A DNA stretch of 64,000 bases, taken from NCBI RefSeq assembly GCF_900538055.1, contig NZ_UZAC03000001.1, positions 1,798,001 to 1,862,000 of the forward strand. Reading direction: 5' to 3'. The notes under the pieces are model-generated. The model was given only the letters and a program-made list of their open reading frames with translations. It searched no databases and was not told the origin of the DNA. The position numbers and the translations under genes are program-made. Source of the DNA: Pasteuria penetrans. Its GTDB lineage: Bacteria > Bacillota > Bacilli > Thermoactinomycetales > Thermoactinomycetaceae. Every line of letters starts with the position of its first letter. Position 1 is the first letter of the stretch. Shown piece after piece: positions 40,436 to 55,095 of the stretch.

Positions 40436-41323
40436 ATGCTTAGTATAGTAGAAGAAATGCGTAAGGGGTCTGTCCTATTTCGCTTATTGGTTGGTTGCGG
40501 CACCCCTGTGATGTATGGGAGTTTATCACTCATGGTATCCTCTTCGGTTGTTGCTTCCACAGATGGACCACAGGCGCCGTTGGATCAGGCCATCCAGAGG
40601 GAAAAGGTTGCCAGGGCGGAGGCTTGGCAGAGGGAGCAGCGACAGCAGTGTGAGGAATGGTACGGAGAAAGTAGTAGTACCGGGGAAGGAGCTTGCAGGG
40701 GGGGGCAGTATAGGGGATGTAATAGACAACAAGGGCTGGTAAATGTCAATACAGAGGACCAGTTGTTGGCTCAGGCCATCCAGAGGGAAGGAGTTGCCAT
40801 CCAGAGGGCTAAGGAGGCTCGGCAGAGGGAGCAGCGAAAGCGGTGGAAGCAACAGGACAGGGAACGTAATGCGGTACGTTATCAGTTACTCCAGGCCGTT
40901 GCTGCCGAGGATAGGAACCGTCGGAAAGAGCAGAAAAATTACAGGATACGTGATAGTTATGCAGGAACGAGTTCCCAGGGAACGACGAGCTCCCAGGAAA
41001 CGAGTTCCCAAGAAACGAGTTCCCAAGAAACGAGTTCCCAAGAAACGAGTTCCCAAGAAACGGGCTCCTCAAGGGATGGATGGCCATTACCATGGGGGAA
41101 AGAAGTCCAAACCTACGATAACCAGGAGGATATTCCTGGGAATAGGGATCTCCTGGAGCAATTCAAAGAAATAGAACGCTGTGTGAACGAGAGGACAAGA
41201 TCCGTGGGATATGGATCATCGCCACAATTATCGGGATGGAGATTAGGGGATATGACATCCGATCCGACGAATCCCTGGGTATGGTTGTGGAAAGCAGCGA
41301 AATGGGTGGGGAAAAGTATTTAG
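40436..41323 (+). CDS. Putative secreted protein with SSQET repeats
   Basis: A 295-residue protein. ATG 40436 has GAAAGGGTGAT 9 nt upstream. Residues 10-40 form a hydrophobic export signal ending SSVVAS. Two related charged helical units follow (QAIQREKVARAEAW and QAIQREGVAIQRAKEARQREQ). Then comes a run of about six SSQET pentapeptides from near-identical 15-bp repeats (about 40978-41067). The C terminus is rich in Trp and Gly (NPWVWLWKAAKWVG). No known domain. It is likely exported and variable in repeat number; the role is unknown. Confidence 0.65.
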   Translation: MLSIVEEMRKGSVLFRLLVGCGTPVMYGSLSLMVSSSVVASTDGPQAPLDQAIQREKVARAEAWQREQRQQCEEWYGESSSTGEGACRGGQYRGCNRQQGLVNVNTEDQLLAQAIQREGVAIQRAKEARQREQRKRWKQQDRERNAVRYQLLQAVAAEDRNRRKEQKNYRIRDSYAGTSSQGTTSSQETSSQETSSQETSSQETSSQETGSSRDGWPLPWGKEVQTYDNQEDIPGNRDLLEQFKEIERCVNERTRSVGYGSSPQLSGWRLGDMTSDPTNPWVWLWKAAKWVGKSI

Positions 41324-41587
41324 ATGCTGTTGCGGTAAAGGTAATTCGATGGTTCCATTTCAGGGTATTTGCTCCTAAATTCCAGCCCCCTATCTGTAAT
41401 AGAATCATATAATATTTTATAATATATTTATATTTATATTGGATAATATATTTTTTAATCAATACATTCTTAGAGGACCATGCCAGTCTTAACTCGATAT
41501 AGAATGTGGGAAAGAAGGATCGGCTGAAATGCCGGTCCCTCATTCATCAGCAGTCTAGGTACCTGTATCAGAACGCCATTTGAACAT

Positions 41588-42619
41588 CTATCCCAATATA
41601 CTTTTCAATATACTGTTGATAATATCGCGCACGGATTCTAACAGAGATACAATTATATTTTTGAATAAAGAAATTACTTTATCTAGGAGTGATTGATCGA
41701 ATGTAATTCCTGTTACTTTTTGTAAATTTTTTATATCGAAGATATCTTTTAGATTACCACCCATATTTCCAAATTGCCCCAATAGATCGGTCCAACTGAG
41801 ATCAAGGCTGGCAAAGCTCTGCGCGAAACGAGTTATTGAGTCAAGCAATTGGGGGGTTAGCGCTATGTCGAGCTTCTCAGCCACAGTTACAATGATATTT
41901 TTATAATCTTCATAGGATTCCGGTTTCCCTTCTATTATACCCTGCTTGATGAGGGTGATGAATTCGATTGTTTTGTTGGGATTATTTTTTTCGCTGATTT
42001 GCGAGATGAGTGACATTTCCTCCGCAGCCGTCTTTTTACGGGCTGGGTCCAATTGTTTCCCCCTGGCGGTTTCAAAGGCCTTGATAATTCCTGCTAGAGC
42101 ACCTGTTCCTGAGACAGGGCGTGGTGCATCCACCCAAACCCTGGCATCCCGGACACCGGCCGTTACGAGGGCTGAAGCATATGCAGGGGCTGGTATTTTA
42201 GTAATGTTTTGGCCAACCATGACCTCGTTTTTTCCTACCCCTATTTCGATTTTTGCATCGGATAGGGCCCGTTCGCCAATGAGGGAGGCGAAGTTACTTC
42301 CCAGTAGTTCCTTTTCATCGGAGTTGGCAACTAAAACCAACCGGACGTTTTTACCTGTTTTACTATCCTTCCTTTTTCCCGATGAGTCCGTAACTGTGTT
42401 GTATTTGAGGAGTTCCTGTTCCCTTTCGGGGGGTGTCTGATCTTCACCCAGTACAATGATGATTTCGTCTTCCGTATCCGCATAGGCAAGGGGGGACCAA
42501 TTCCCCTGTGTGCGAACAGGAAAGAAGAGGGAGGGGAGGGCGAGACTGATAAAAAGGATCAGAAGGGATCGTATCCAGAAATTCCATGGATTGAATTCAT
42601 TTTTCTTTTGAATAGACAA
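41588..42619 (-). CDS. DUF1002 (YpuA-like) exported protein
   Basis: A 343-residue protein of the YpuA/DUF1002 family. TTG 42619 is the start: GGGGAGG lies 9 nt upstream. A hydrophobic signal (residues 14-35) ends near PLAYAD. The family core follows: IIIVLGEDQTPPEREQELLKY (in part), then LIGERALSDAKIEIG and the alanine-rich PAPAYASALVTAGVRDARVWVDAP. The C-terminal 100 residues are helical and amphipathic. The function of the family is unknown; it is exported in Bacilli. It lies 108 nt after fumarase on the same strand. Confidence 0.85.
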   Translation of the reverse strand: MSIQKKNEFNPWNFWIRSLLILFISLALPSLFFPVRTQGNWSPLAYADTEDEIIIVLGEDQTPPEREQELLKYNTVTDSSGKRKDSKTGKNVRLVLVANSDEKELLGSNFASLIGERALSDAKIEIGVGKNEVMVGQNITKIPAPAYASALVTAGVRDARVWVDAPRPVSGTGALAGIIKAFETARGKQLDPARKKTAAEEMSLISQISEKNNPNKTIEFITLIKQGIIEGKPESYEDYKNIIVTVAEKLDIALTPQLLDSITRFAQSFASLDLSWTDLLGQFGNMGGNLKDIFDIKNLQKVTGITFDQSLLDKVISLFKNIIVSLLESVRDIINSILKSILG

Positions 42620-42727
42620 GGATGTTTTCCTCCCCTAATGAGTACCGGCGTGGGATTGATTTGGGCTGATCTGGGGCTGGGTCCTAGTATCCCCAGGTGG
42701 GGGTCCCTACCGGCTATCGTGCGTTGA

Positions 42728-44281
42728 TTACGTAAACACGGGATCAGCCAATTGTCGCAGCTTTTCCAGGGAAGATTTGTCCACTTCCTCGTGCAAACTA
42801 TTTCCGTTTGCATCCATGGTAACAATGGCCGGAAAATCTTTTACTTTTAGATGCCACATAGCTTCTGGTACACCCCACTCTAAAAAATCCACACCCACCA
42901 CTTTTTCAATACAGGTGGAGTAAAACTGTGCTGCTCCACCGATGGCGTTGAGGTAAATTGCCCCGCATTCCTGCAGGGATCGGAGTGTTTTTTGACCCAT
43001 TCCACCCTTACCTATGACAGCACGTAGACCCAATTTGGCAATGATATCCGCTTGGTAGGGTTCTTCCCGGATACTTGTTGTTGGGCCGGCCCCTTGTATT
43101 TTCCATGTGTTGGTTTTGCGGTCTTTTAGCGCCACGGGACCGCAATGGTAAAGAACGCCCCCCCGAAGGTCGTGGGGAGAGGAGTGGTTCATTAGGTATT
43201 TATGGAGTGCATCACGGCCCGTATGGAGTGATCCCGATAGAATGACTACATCGCCCACCTTCAGGGAACGAATTTCCTCTTCTCGTAGGGGTGGGCGGAG
43301 ATGGACGACCTTCCCCTGTTCATGCAAATCCCATTTCAGTGGGGATGGGGATGTAGGTCCATTGTCAGGTTTTGATAGGGTAGTCGTATTCCGGTAGAGC
43401 CACTCAAGAATTTCCCCTGTTTCAGGATTGATTCGGACCCCCTGCCGACGAAAGGCCCAACAATTATAGGCTACGGAAACAAAGAAGCTTGCCGGTATCC
43501 GGTGGCGTGTACCAATTTTGCAGCCAAGCAAGGTAACCTCTCCGCCGAAACCCATGGTGCCAATTCCCAGTGTATTGGCCTTTTCTAGGATGTAGTTTTC
43601 CAAGGTGGCCAACTGGGGATCGGGGTTGCAATCCTCCATTTCTCTGAATAGTTGTTCCTTGGCGCATTCATAGCCTGATGCGCGATCACCGCCAATGCAA
43701 ACGCCTAGGAAGCCCGAGCTACACCCCTGTCCCTGGGCCTGATACACGCTATGCAGGATACATTTCCTAACCCCATCCAAATCACGGCTGGCTCTTCCCA
43801 GTCCCTCTAGGGTGCAGGGGAGACTGTATTGGATGTTTTTATTTTCGCATCCCCCCCCCTTCAGAAGCAGACGAATCTCAATGTAGTCTCGGGCCCAAGG
43901 TTCCCAGTGGATCACGGGCATGCCTTCCCCCAGATTGTTGCCGCTATTTTTTCCAGTGAGTGGATTTACACTGTTGGGTCGTAATTTCCCTTGTTGGGTG
44001 GCCAAGGAGATGGATTCCTCGATATATGGAACGATTTCCTTCGTGTTGAACCCATAAGGAAAATGGATGAAAAAGGTGGGCATGCCCGTATCCTGACAGA
44101 GGGGACCCTGTGTCTGTTCTGCCTGTAGAATGTTGGTGTTGAGGGTAGAGAGGGCTAGTGCAGACCGGGTCCCTTGCTCCTCCCGTTGACGGGCCTTTTG
44201 AAACACATGTAGCACGTCATTGGGCAATCGGATAGAGGTTTCTGTGATTAAGGATAACATGGAAGATGGGAATTCCTTCAT
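42728..44281 (-). CDS. Fumarate hydratase, class I (iron-sulfur)
   Basis: A 517-residue oxygen-sensitive 4Fe-4S enzyme interconverting fumarate and malate. The alpha-type N-terminal domain has LCQDTGMPTFFI and LRPNSVNPLTGKNSGNN. Cluster cysteines are in LCQDTG and GCSSGFLGVCIGGDR. The beta-type domain is fused at the C terminus (LKVGDVVILSGSLHTGRD, HCGPV, GKGGMG). This single-chain form is the usual one in many bacteria. AAAGGATGA lies 9 nt before ATG 44281. It is often the only TCA enzyme kept in reduced genomes, but nothing here shows the rest of the pathway. Confidence 0.93.
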   Translation of the reverse strand: MKEFPSSMLSLITETSIRLPNDVLHVFQKARQREEQGTRSALALSTLNTNILQAEQTQGPLCQDTGMPTFFIHFPYGFNTKEIVPYIEESISLATQQGKLRPNSVNPLTGKNSGNNLGEGMPVIHWEPWARDYIEIRLLLKGGGCENKNIQYSLPCTLEGLGRASRDLDGVRKCILHSVYQAQGQGCSSGFLGVCIGGDRASGYECAKEQLFREMEDCNPDPQLATLENYILEKANTLGIGTMGFGGEVTLLGCKIGTRHRIPASFFVSVAYNCWAFRRQGVRINPETGEILEWLYRNTTTLSKPDNGPTSPSPLKWDLHEQGKVVHLRPPLREEEIRSLKVGDVVILSGSLHTGRDALHKYLMNHSSPHDLRGGVLYHCGPVALKDRKTNTWKIQGAGPTTSIREEPYQADIIAKLGLRAVIGKGGMGQKTLRSLQECGAIYLNAIGGAAQFYSTCIEKVVGVDFLEWGVPEAMWHLKVKDFPAIVTMDANGNSLHEEVDKSSLEKLRQLADPVFT

Positions 44282-44699
44282 CGTTTACATTCATCCTTTG
44301 TTGTTTTATGGGGAACCCCATATCGATCATTGTCCCTATGGGGACTTTTTTGGATCTACTGGTTTATGTCAGTGGTTGGGTCCCATAAGGGGTTGGGTTC
44401 CAATACCTAGGGGGAATTCGCTACCATCTGTGCAGTGATGGATATGGATGCAGGGATCTTTGGGATCATCCGACCGCCTATAGAAATGGGTGGCAGCTGG
44501 TACAGAGTTTGTATGGTCTAGATCTGGGGTATACCCATAACGGTGGAATAGATTTCCCATCCATTGGATGAGTTCGTGGTATTGTCTGGGTCGGAAACAT
44601 GGTTAATTCTAGAAAAATCATGCAGGAATCATGGATCCAGGGAATCTGGAACCCTTTTTGTGAATGTACTATGAATTGTATCATGAATAGGGGTTAGGA
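44282..44699. other. Region upstream of fumarase
   Basis: Short minus-strand frames (one with RPRQYHELIQWMGNLF, 44369-44593) may be part of a decayed gene. No ribosome site or domain is recognised. Confidence 0.35.
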
Positions 44700-45610
44700 A
44701 AAACGAATCAGTAATGGATTCCCAGGGGGGATATGTTCAGTTTCACTTCCTCGCCACTATGAACCCATCCGCCTTCGTGCGTAGCGCAAGTACCATGTTT
44801 TCAATGTGTGGTCTCTGCCTTGGACCGTTCCCCTCAGTAAAATGCCCTAAATCATCCATCACTTTGTGTGCACGGGTAGTCCAAGGTCCTAGTTTTTTCT
44901 ATGATCCCCTGCCTCTAACCTTGATCCTAATCGATGGCGTTCAGCTATCTGTCGCATGATAGGGTCCCCTCCGGTTCATAGGGACGATCAGATTGTGTTC
45001 ATTTTTTCTAGACCTACGTACACACCCAACGGGTATTTCTTCCCTTGACCACTCATTACCGATAGCCTCTATACCGGCGGCACGGGGTGGTTTAGAATCC
45101 TTCCCTGTCCGTGGATTCCGATGGGTTCAACACGATCGAGGTTCCTGCTCATCGTTCATACAGCCTGCGAAGCATATCGTTTGCTTTTGCGTGCAGGGGT
45201 TTCCTGTTCTTTCTCGGTGTTTGCAGATTGGCAATAATGGGTCCTACTAGGCGGGTTTGCACGGCGGATTTCCAAGTTGTACGGAAAATCCTGTGTTGAG
45301 TTTCTTTCGTCCACGGTTATGCCGCTGGATCAGTAGATAGGTACCCCCCCTGTAGCCTAGTCCAGAGGGTGGATTCGTATCCTTTGGTTTGGACATAAAC
45401 TGCCTTATTTTGATGTGTCCTTGAATGGTTCGCTCGGGTCAATTCCCTTGATACCTCCCCAATGGATGCATGTTTCGTTTTTTTTCTTAGCTGCTTACAA
45501 CCTATGTTCTCATTATTGTCCGCGTTGGGGTGGTTTGGAACCTATATCACCCATCGGTCGTTTTTTCTATCCTTTTCTGTACTTGGTTGGGCGTATGCTT
45601 TCCCAGGGTC
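44700..45610 (-). pseudogene. Relic of an unidentified gene
   Basis: Read on the minus strand, consecutive stretches stay open in shifting frames: IGEVSRELTRANHSR, then TTWKSAVQTRLVGPIIANLQ, then PPRAAGIEAIGNEWSREEI, then MRQIAERHRLGSRLEAG, then KVMDDLGHFTEGNG and PHIENMVLALRTKADGFIV, with a stop at about 44730. The chain has ordinary protein-like composition, which suggests one gene broken by four or more frameshifts. The family is not recognised. Confidence 0.35.
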
Positions 45611-45616
45611 TTTGGA

Positions 45617-46375
45617 TCATGGATTTATAGTGGCTGATTTAGGATACATGATGGGTGTCTTGGACTTTTTCAAGTGGGCAAAGTGTTCCCGAATGGTACC
45701 CTTCTTCCATCCCATGGAATGCAAAGTTAGTAAATGATCAAGGAGGAGAGGGGTCCAAGGGAGACTGAGCATGTGTTGCGTGAAAACGTGCGCGGCGATT
45801 TCGCGTCCTCGTTGGATAGGTCGTTGGCGGGAGATGGGTCCCAAGCGGCGCACCGTTGCTTTTGGGATATGTTGGGAGGTATGACCATAGTGTCTTGATT
45901 CTAGATAATGGAACCATTCATGACAGAGATGTAATGACAGAATTTCCTCTTTTCGTACAGGCAGGGAATCGATTTTAAAAAAATTGCAACATTGTTGAAT
46001 AGAAGAATTATGGACATGGATGGTGGGGGGACGGTTGATGTATTGTGCACGTATCATGGATGCAGATTCGGGGGGAGTGGACGAGTCATAGGTGGATGAT
46101 GGGATGAGAACGATCTGGATACGATGATGCAATAGCTTGTTGAGTAGGTCTTTGGGGGAGCGAATGGGATTTTGCTTCTTGGCCACCATTTGGCCAAATT
46201 GTATAGAGTGTTCAACACAACCCTCGATTTTCTCTGGTGTCAGCAGATGGTGGGCGGGATCTTGTTCTATCTCCATCCTGTACAGGAGGTCAGGGGGGAG
46301 GGAAGGCCATACTTGGGTTAGGTTTATTTTGTGTAGTTGAAGGTCGTCAGGCTTTTTGTGGTCGTCTTTTTTCAT
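45617..46375 (-). CDS. HExxH metallopeptidase-like protein
   Basis: A 252-residue soluble protein. The zinc-peptidase motif is HEWFH within LSLHLCHEWFHYLES (about residue 150). About 45 residues later comes RGREIAAHVFTQ, where Glu could be the third ligand, as in ImmA/IrrE-type peptidases. Before it are AQYINRPPTIHVHN and an N-terminal helical part. GGAG lies 7 nt before ATG 46375. No helix-turn-helix or phage genes are adjacent. The peptidase fold is likely; target and role are unknown. Confidence 0.6.
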   Translation of the reverse strand: MKKDDHKKPDDLQLHKINLTQVWPSLPPDLLYRMEIEQDPAHHLLTPEKIEGCVEHSIQFGQMVAKKQNPIRSPKDLLNKLLHHRIQIVLIPSSTYDSSTPPESASMIRAQYINRPPTIHVHNSSIQQCCNFFKIDSLPVRKEEILSLHLCHEWFHYLESRHYGHTSQHIPKATVRRLGPISRQRPIQRGREIAAHVFTQHMLSLPWTPLLLDHLLTLHSMGWKKGTIREHFAHLKKSKTPIMYPKSATINP

Positions 46376-47145
46376 CCGTTAGCTCCGTTTCCCTTTTCTC
46401 GTGGTTTATACAATTGGTGAGGTTTCTTCTGGGGAAAGTGGGGGGACTCCTATGCGCAGATTGACAACCCGAGGGGAATCAACTTTGCGGGTGATCATGC
46501 GGTTGTTACCATGGCGTGGATATTCCGGGGTGCAATGTTGGTTTTGGAAGTGGTTTGGAAATGCGTAGTAGGAAAATACGTGCTCGTGACGGTGCGCGGA
46601 TTGTTCTGGGGTAAAATGAAGCGCGACCCCTGGTGGTTGAAGGGAGAACGAATTGATCCCCATGAGGACAAATGTATGGGTTGAATTTGTTACACTCTTT
46701 TTCTCTGCTAAGGTGGAATTCCCCTTGTTTTTCTCTGCAACTGCAGGGGATTTGATGGTGTGGTATGTTCTCGCCAAGGATAGGGAAAAGGGTGGTCTGT
46801 CCAGAGAATGCACGGATGGTTAGGAAATATGGGTCTCCCTGTTCTGTTTTTTTCGCTTCATTTTTTATAAACCCCCATATGAATATGGGTAATACGGTGT
46901 GGGAATCTGTATGGGACCGTTATGGACCAGTTTGTCCCCATAGGCCCCCTCCTTTGTTTATGGGGTTTTCCAGACAGTGGGCGATAGGATGGATGAGGAT
47001 TTTTTATGTGTTTATTTTTATACACAAATTTTTATTTTTATTATTAATTTATTCATTATATTTTATACTTTTTATAAATTATATATATGACGATTCCTCA
47101 CAAGGTACCACTGTAAAATAGGCTTTTTTCTTTTTGGATTTCCAG
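46376..47145. other. Intergenic before gerE
   Basis: A minus-strand frame at 46406-46813 (135 codons, GTG start, no ribosome site) may be chance and is not listed as a gene. The right part is AT-rich. Confidence 0.4.
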
Positions 47146-47173
47146 CACCTTGTCCTGATTCCATCATATTATA
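47146..47173 (+). promoter_or_regulatory. Sigma-K-type promoter of gerE
   Basis: CATATTATA (47165-47173) fits the sigma-K -10 pattern CATAnnnTA exactly, and CACC (47146-47149) gives the AC of the -35 element 15 nt upstream. In Bacillus gerE is transcribed by sigma-K late in the mother cell, so context and sequence agree. Confidence 0.6.
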
Positions 47174-47234
47174 GGGTTAACTGGTCCCTGATCCTCAATG
47201 CTCCATGCGCTCGAGTAAGGAAGGGTGCATTTTT

Positions 47235-47453
47235 TTGAGCAATCATAGAGGCAAGCCGTTGTTGACGAATCGGGAGCGCGAAGTGTTTGAGCTTCTCGTT
47301 CAGGATAAGACAACAAAGGAAATAGCTCAAAAGTTGTTTATCAGTGAAAAAACCGTCCGTAATCACATTTCAAACGTAATGCAAAAGTTAAATGTGAAGG
47401 GTCGTTCGCAGGCTGTGGTGGAGTTGATTCGTTTAGAGGAACTAGAGATTTAG
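47235..47453 (+). CDS. gerE: Late sporulation regulator GerE
   Basis: A 72-residue LuxR-type helix-turn-helix protein, nearly the full length of Bacillus GerE. It activates or represses coat genes in the mother cell during the last stage of sporulation. Almost the whole sequence is the DNA-binding domain: LLTNREREVFELLVQDKTT, then KEIAQKLFISEKTVRNHIS and KLNVKGRSQAVVELI. TTG 47235 is chosen because AAGGAAGGG lies 9 nt upstream; an in-frame ATG at 47205 has no such site. A terminator overlaps the stop codon. Likely targets here are coat and collagen-like surface genes. Confidence 0.95.
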   Translation: MSNHRGKPLLTNREREVFELLVQDKTTKEIAQKLFISEKTVRNHISNVMQKLNVKGRSQAVVELIRLEELEI

Positions 47454-47468
47454 TTCCTCTAGTTTTTT
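47434..47468 (+). terminator. Terminator of gerE
   Basis: AGAGGAACTA pairs perfectly with TAGTTCCTCT around a 6-nt loop, followed by TTTTTT. The 5' arm lies within the last gerE codons. Confidence 0.88.
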
Positions 47469-47470
47469 AT

Positions 47471-48503
47471 GAAGGACAATGGTGCTAGAAAATTATCCTA
47501 TGGTTCATATCTTATGTGTAAACTATTTAATTCCTAAATTTTTAATTTATATTAGACAATAAATGATATCATAGGGTAAAAGATGACATGTCTGGAATGA
47601 TGGTTGCTATTGTCACCATTTTAATGTTTGTTGTGATTCACACATATATTGTGAATTTTTTTATATTATATAAAAAATTTAATTATTTTAGACATTCTAT
47701 GTTTGAACAAGAATGTTTCAAACCCATACTACAAAAATTATGTATTTTTTATAAATTTTAACAAAATGGCGTTGACATATATGGGGAAACCACCGATCGG
47801 GGATGGGGATGATGATTTTTTATCTGGGGAAACATCCGGGTGAAATTGATTAGTATTGGTTTGTAGATAACTAATTTTGTGATGTATAAGCATGGATTTT
47901 AATATTATTTCAGTAATAATTAATAAATTTAGCTATTTTATAATATATTATTAATATAGGTAACATGATATTGCAATCATTCTTAATTTTACATTTAACT
48001 TCCGTTTTTTTATATATAAATAAAAAAATAAAAAATATATGTTTTATATAGAACGGAATGTCTCATTATTATAGGATTTACTTATTTTACGGATTATTCT
48101 GGATGTTCGGGTGCCTATCGAATGAATGGGATCCTTTAGGGGGATACAGTGGGCACAGAGGGGATAAGGATATGAATAGATAACTATTTATACTTATTCG
48201 CAAAATTAATCTATTTATTTTTATTATAATATTATTTTTTATTTTCCGTCACGTTCTTATGGTTTTGCCATACTATGGTTTCAAATATTCCCTAAGTTCA
48301 TCATGATTTCTGCCCGGTATCCATCCGATTGATGTCTCTATATTATGCGAAAGAGGTTTATCACCTCCCGACCCTTCCGCTGTATTTTATACTACAATTT
48401 CAATTTATTAATAATTTGAATTTTTAAATATATAAGATATAAGTATAATAATAAGTAATTAACTCATATAACATATAGTAATTGACTATTAAATAAAATA
48501 TTA
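47471..48503. other. AT-rich kilobase upstream of the collagen-like gene
   Basis: Strongly AT-rich with no gene seen. CATATAGTA at 48472-48480 fits a sigma-K -10, but there is no AC at the right distance and it lies very close to the ATG. Confidence 0.5.
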
Positions 48504-52334
<3,831 letters not shown>

Positions 52335-53761
52335 GGAAAACTTTTCATAGAAGGTACTGTTACACTCAGTTGGATGGGTTCGTAGGAATGTCCCCGTAGG
52401 TCTACCACAGGCCGCGGGGGCATGTTTTTTGTGGATCTTGGCCGCATATTGGACCTGGGGATTCAGTCTCGGGAGTGGGGGGTTGAACCATGTTTACATC
52501 TGCCTAGATTTGAATTCTATCCCACTGTATTCCAAGGTATTCTGGAGGGAATATATAGTAGGACACATACATTATTTTTATAAAATTTAAGTTTTATATG
52601 TTATAATCATGGGCAACTCACCCTTTATCGGGGGGACTAAGGGGCTGTCGAGATGAAAACAGGACTAAATTTTCCAAGGCCCACTTTTTCGGACGAAGTG
52701 AACATCATAAAAGAAAAATTAGGAACCACAAAATCAGATGGAATGAGTTATATTCCTAGAGTCCATTGCCAACCGTTCATCCCCGGGAATCATGTGTTTC
52801 TGTGAGGATTCGGGAAACCTGGGACAAAAATTGGTGAAAGCAGGATTAGACTAAGGAACGAAAAATAAAACACGGCATCTTTGGTTTAGGGGAAGTTGAA
52901 TCCGTTATGAAAACCCAACGATGGAAATGTATCTACTGCAGGAACAAATTCAACTATGTGCATGTATTTTTTGTAAAAGTAAATAAATATACATATCTTT
53001 GTATGTAAATGTTTTCATTAACGGCAGTACTAGTCAGCAGCGAAAGCAGAAAGGTTACATGGAATATCGGTGAGAACAGGTTATATCCTATTTTTGATGA
53101 ATTTCTTTCTAAAAAGAGAGAAGATCCCGAGGAAAAGGCTATCAGGAAAGCCAAGGAACAGGGACGTTGTGGACTATCGGTATGGATGATACATCGACGA
53201 GGGGAGGTAAGGACTGCGCAAGCTATATCGTATGATATAAAACTGGGGTCCGTATTGGCTGTGATAAAGGGCCGAAACTATTAGGAACTTGATTCGTCGG
53301 TTATTGCTATGGTCCGAGCCCAAACTTATGCCAAGTTTGCTCTATCGGAATTCCCCAATGCGCTTGTTGTGTTGTGTGTCAAGAAGTCGTTCAAGAGATG
53401 AAGGTTGCTCGGCCCTTCGTAACCGGCTGATAGGTAGCAGGTTACAAACTGCCTAGTGCTGCTGGGGTAAAGTGCCCTGGTTGTGAGCGATCTAGGAAAA
53501 GGCAGGGCATGACCCTGTCAGGTGGGAATCGGGGAAATCAGCGAAAGCGAACCGTTCGAAGACGCATCGAAAGGCGTAGTCCATGTCAAAACCGAGGTGG
53601 GGCACTAACGTCGGGATAAACCGTGAGGGACGACCTATCTTCTGCCCTGGTGGCATGCGGTGTACAGGCGGGATGTGTGTCAAGAAGTCGTTCAAGAGAT
53701 GAAGGTTGCTCGGCCCTTCGTAACCGGCTGATAGGTAGCAGGTTACAAACCGCCTAGTGCT

Positions 53762-54428
53762 GTGTGTCAAGAAGTCGTTCAAGAGATGAAGGTTGCTCGG
53801 CCCTTCGTAACCGGCTGGTAGGTAGCAGGTTACAAACTGCCTAGTGCTGCTGGGGTAAAGTGCCCTGGTTGTGAGCGATCTAGGAAAAGGCAGGGCATGA
53901 CCCTGTCAGGTGGGAATCGGGGAGATCAGCGAAAGCGAACCGTTCGAAGACGCATCGAAAGGCGTAGTCCATGTCAAAACCGAGGTGGGGCACTAACGTC
54001 GGGATAAACCGTGGGGGACGACCTATCTTCTGCCCCGGTGGCATGCGGTGTACAGGCGGGATGAACCCGATTTAGGCTCTTGGTCGGAACTTGAGAGATC
54101 GTCGTACGGCGTCCGGCTGTCGCCAGATGGAAAGACCGAGGATAAACCGAGGTTCCGTGCACGAAGTCGGATCAGCTCATAGTAGTGTGGAAGCTTCTGT
54201 AATGGGAGTGGAGCGAAGGGGCTGACTCATCCTGAGGAGGACAGTAAAATGAAACTTTAGTGGGAGATCCGCTGGAGGAGATCACTGGAACCTCGGAGCA
54301 ACATCCCTATAATCGAAGTATGACCTAAAGGGTCTGAAGATTGGGATGGGATGAGAAGAGCTGGATGATGCGAGAGTATCACGTCCAGTTCTGTGAGGGA
54401 CTCGGCTGAAATGCCGGGTCTACTCGAC
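53762..54428 (+). ncRNA. Intron U3 (type A, 667 nt)
   Basis: Uninterrupted intron at site A of U2. Domain V lies at 54358-54391 (GAGCTGGATG...GTCCAGTTC). Confidence 0.9.
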
Positions 54429-55095
54429 GTGTGTCAAGAAGTCGTTCAAGAGATGAAGGTTGCTCGGCCCTTCGTAACCGGCTGGTAGGTAGCAGGTTAC
54501 AAACTGCCTAGTGCTGCTGGGGTAAAGTGCCCTGGTTGTGAGCGATCTAGGAAAAGGCAGGGCATGACCCTGTCAGGTGGGAATCGGGGAGATCAGCGAA
54601 AGCGAACCGTTCGAAGACGCATCGAAAGGCGTAGTCCATGTCAAAACCGAGGTGGGGCACTAACGTCGGGATAAACCGTGGGGGACGACCTATCTTCTGC
54701 CCCGGTGGCATGCGGTGTACAGGCGGGATGAACCCGATTTAGGCTCTTGGTCGGAACTTGAGAGATCGTCGTACGGCGTCCGGCTGTCGCCAGATGGAAA
54801 GACCGAGGATAAACCGAGGTTCCGTGCACGAAGTCGGATCAGCTCATAGTAGTGTGGAAGCTTCTGTAATGGGAGTGGAGCGAAGGGGCTGACTCATCCT
54901 GAGGAGGACAGTAAAATGAAACTTTAGTGGGAGATCCGCTGGAGGAGATCACTGGAACCTCGGAGCAACATCCCTATAATCGAAGTATGACCTAAAGGGT
55001 CTGAAGATTGGGATGGGATGAGAAGAGCTGGATGATGCGAGAGTATCACGTCCAGTTCTGTGAGGGACTCGGCTGAAATGCCGGGTCTACTCGAC
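54429..55095 (+). ncRNA. Intron U4 (type A, 667 nt)
   Basis: Follows U3 without spacer and is nearly identical to it. Confidence 0.9.

Noticed and set aside
41505-41545. Possible group II domain VI remnant (GGCTGAAATGCCGG)
   Set aside because: Only about 20 bases resemble the intron 3' hairpin and domain V is absent; too short to call.
46406-46813. 135-codon minus-strand frame upstream of the HExxH gene
   Set aside because: GTG start without a ribosome site, and no recognisable domain; it may be chance.
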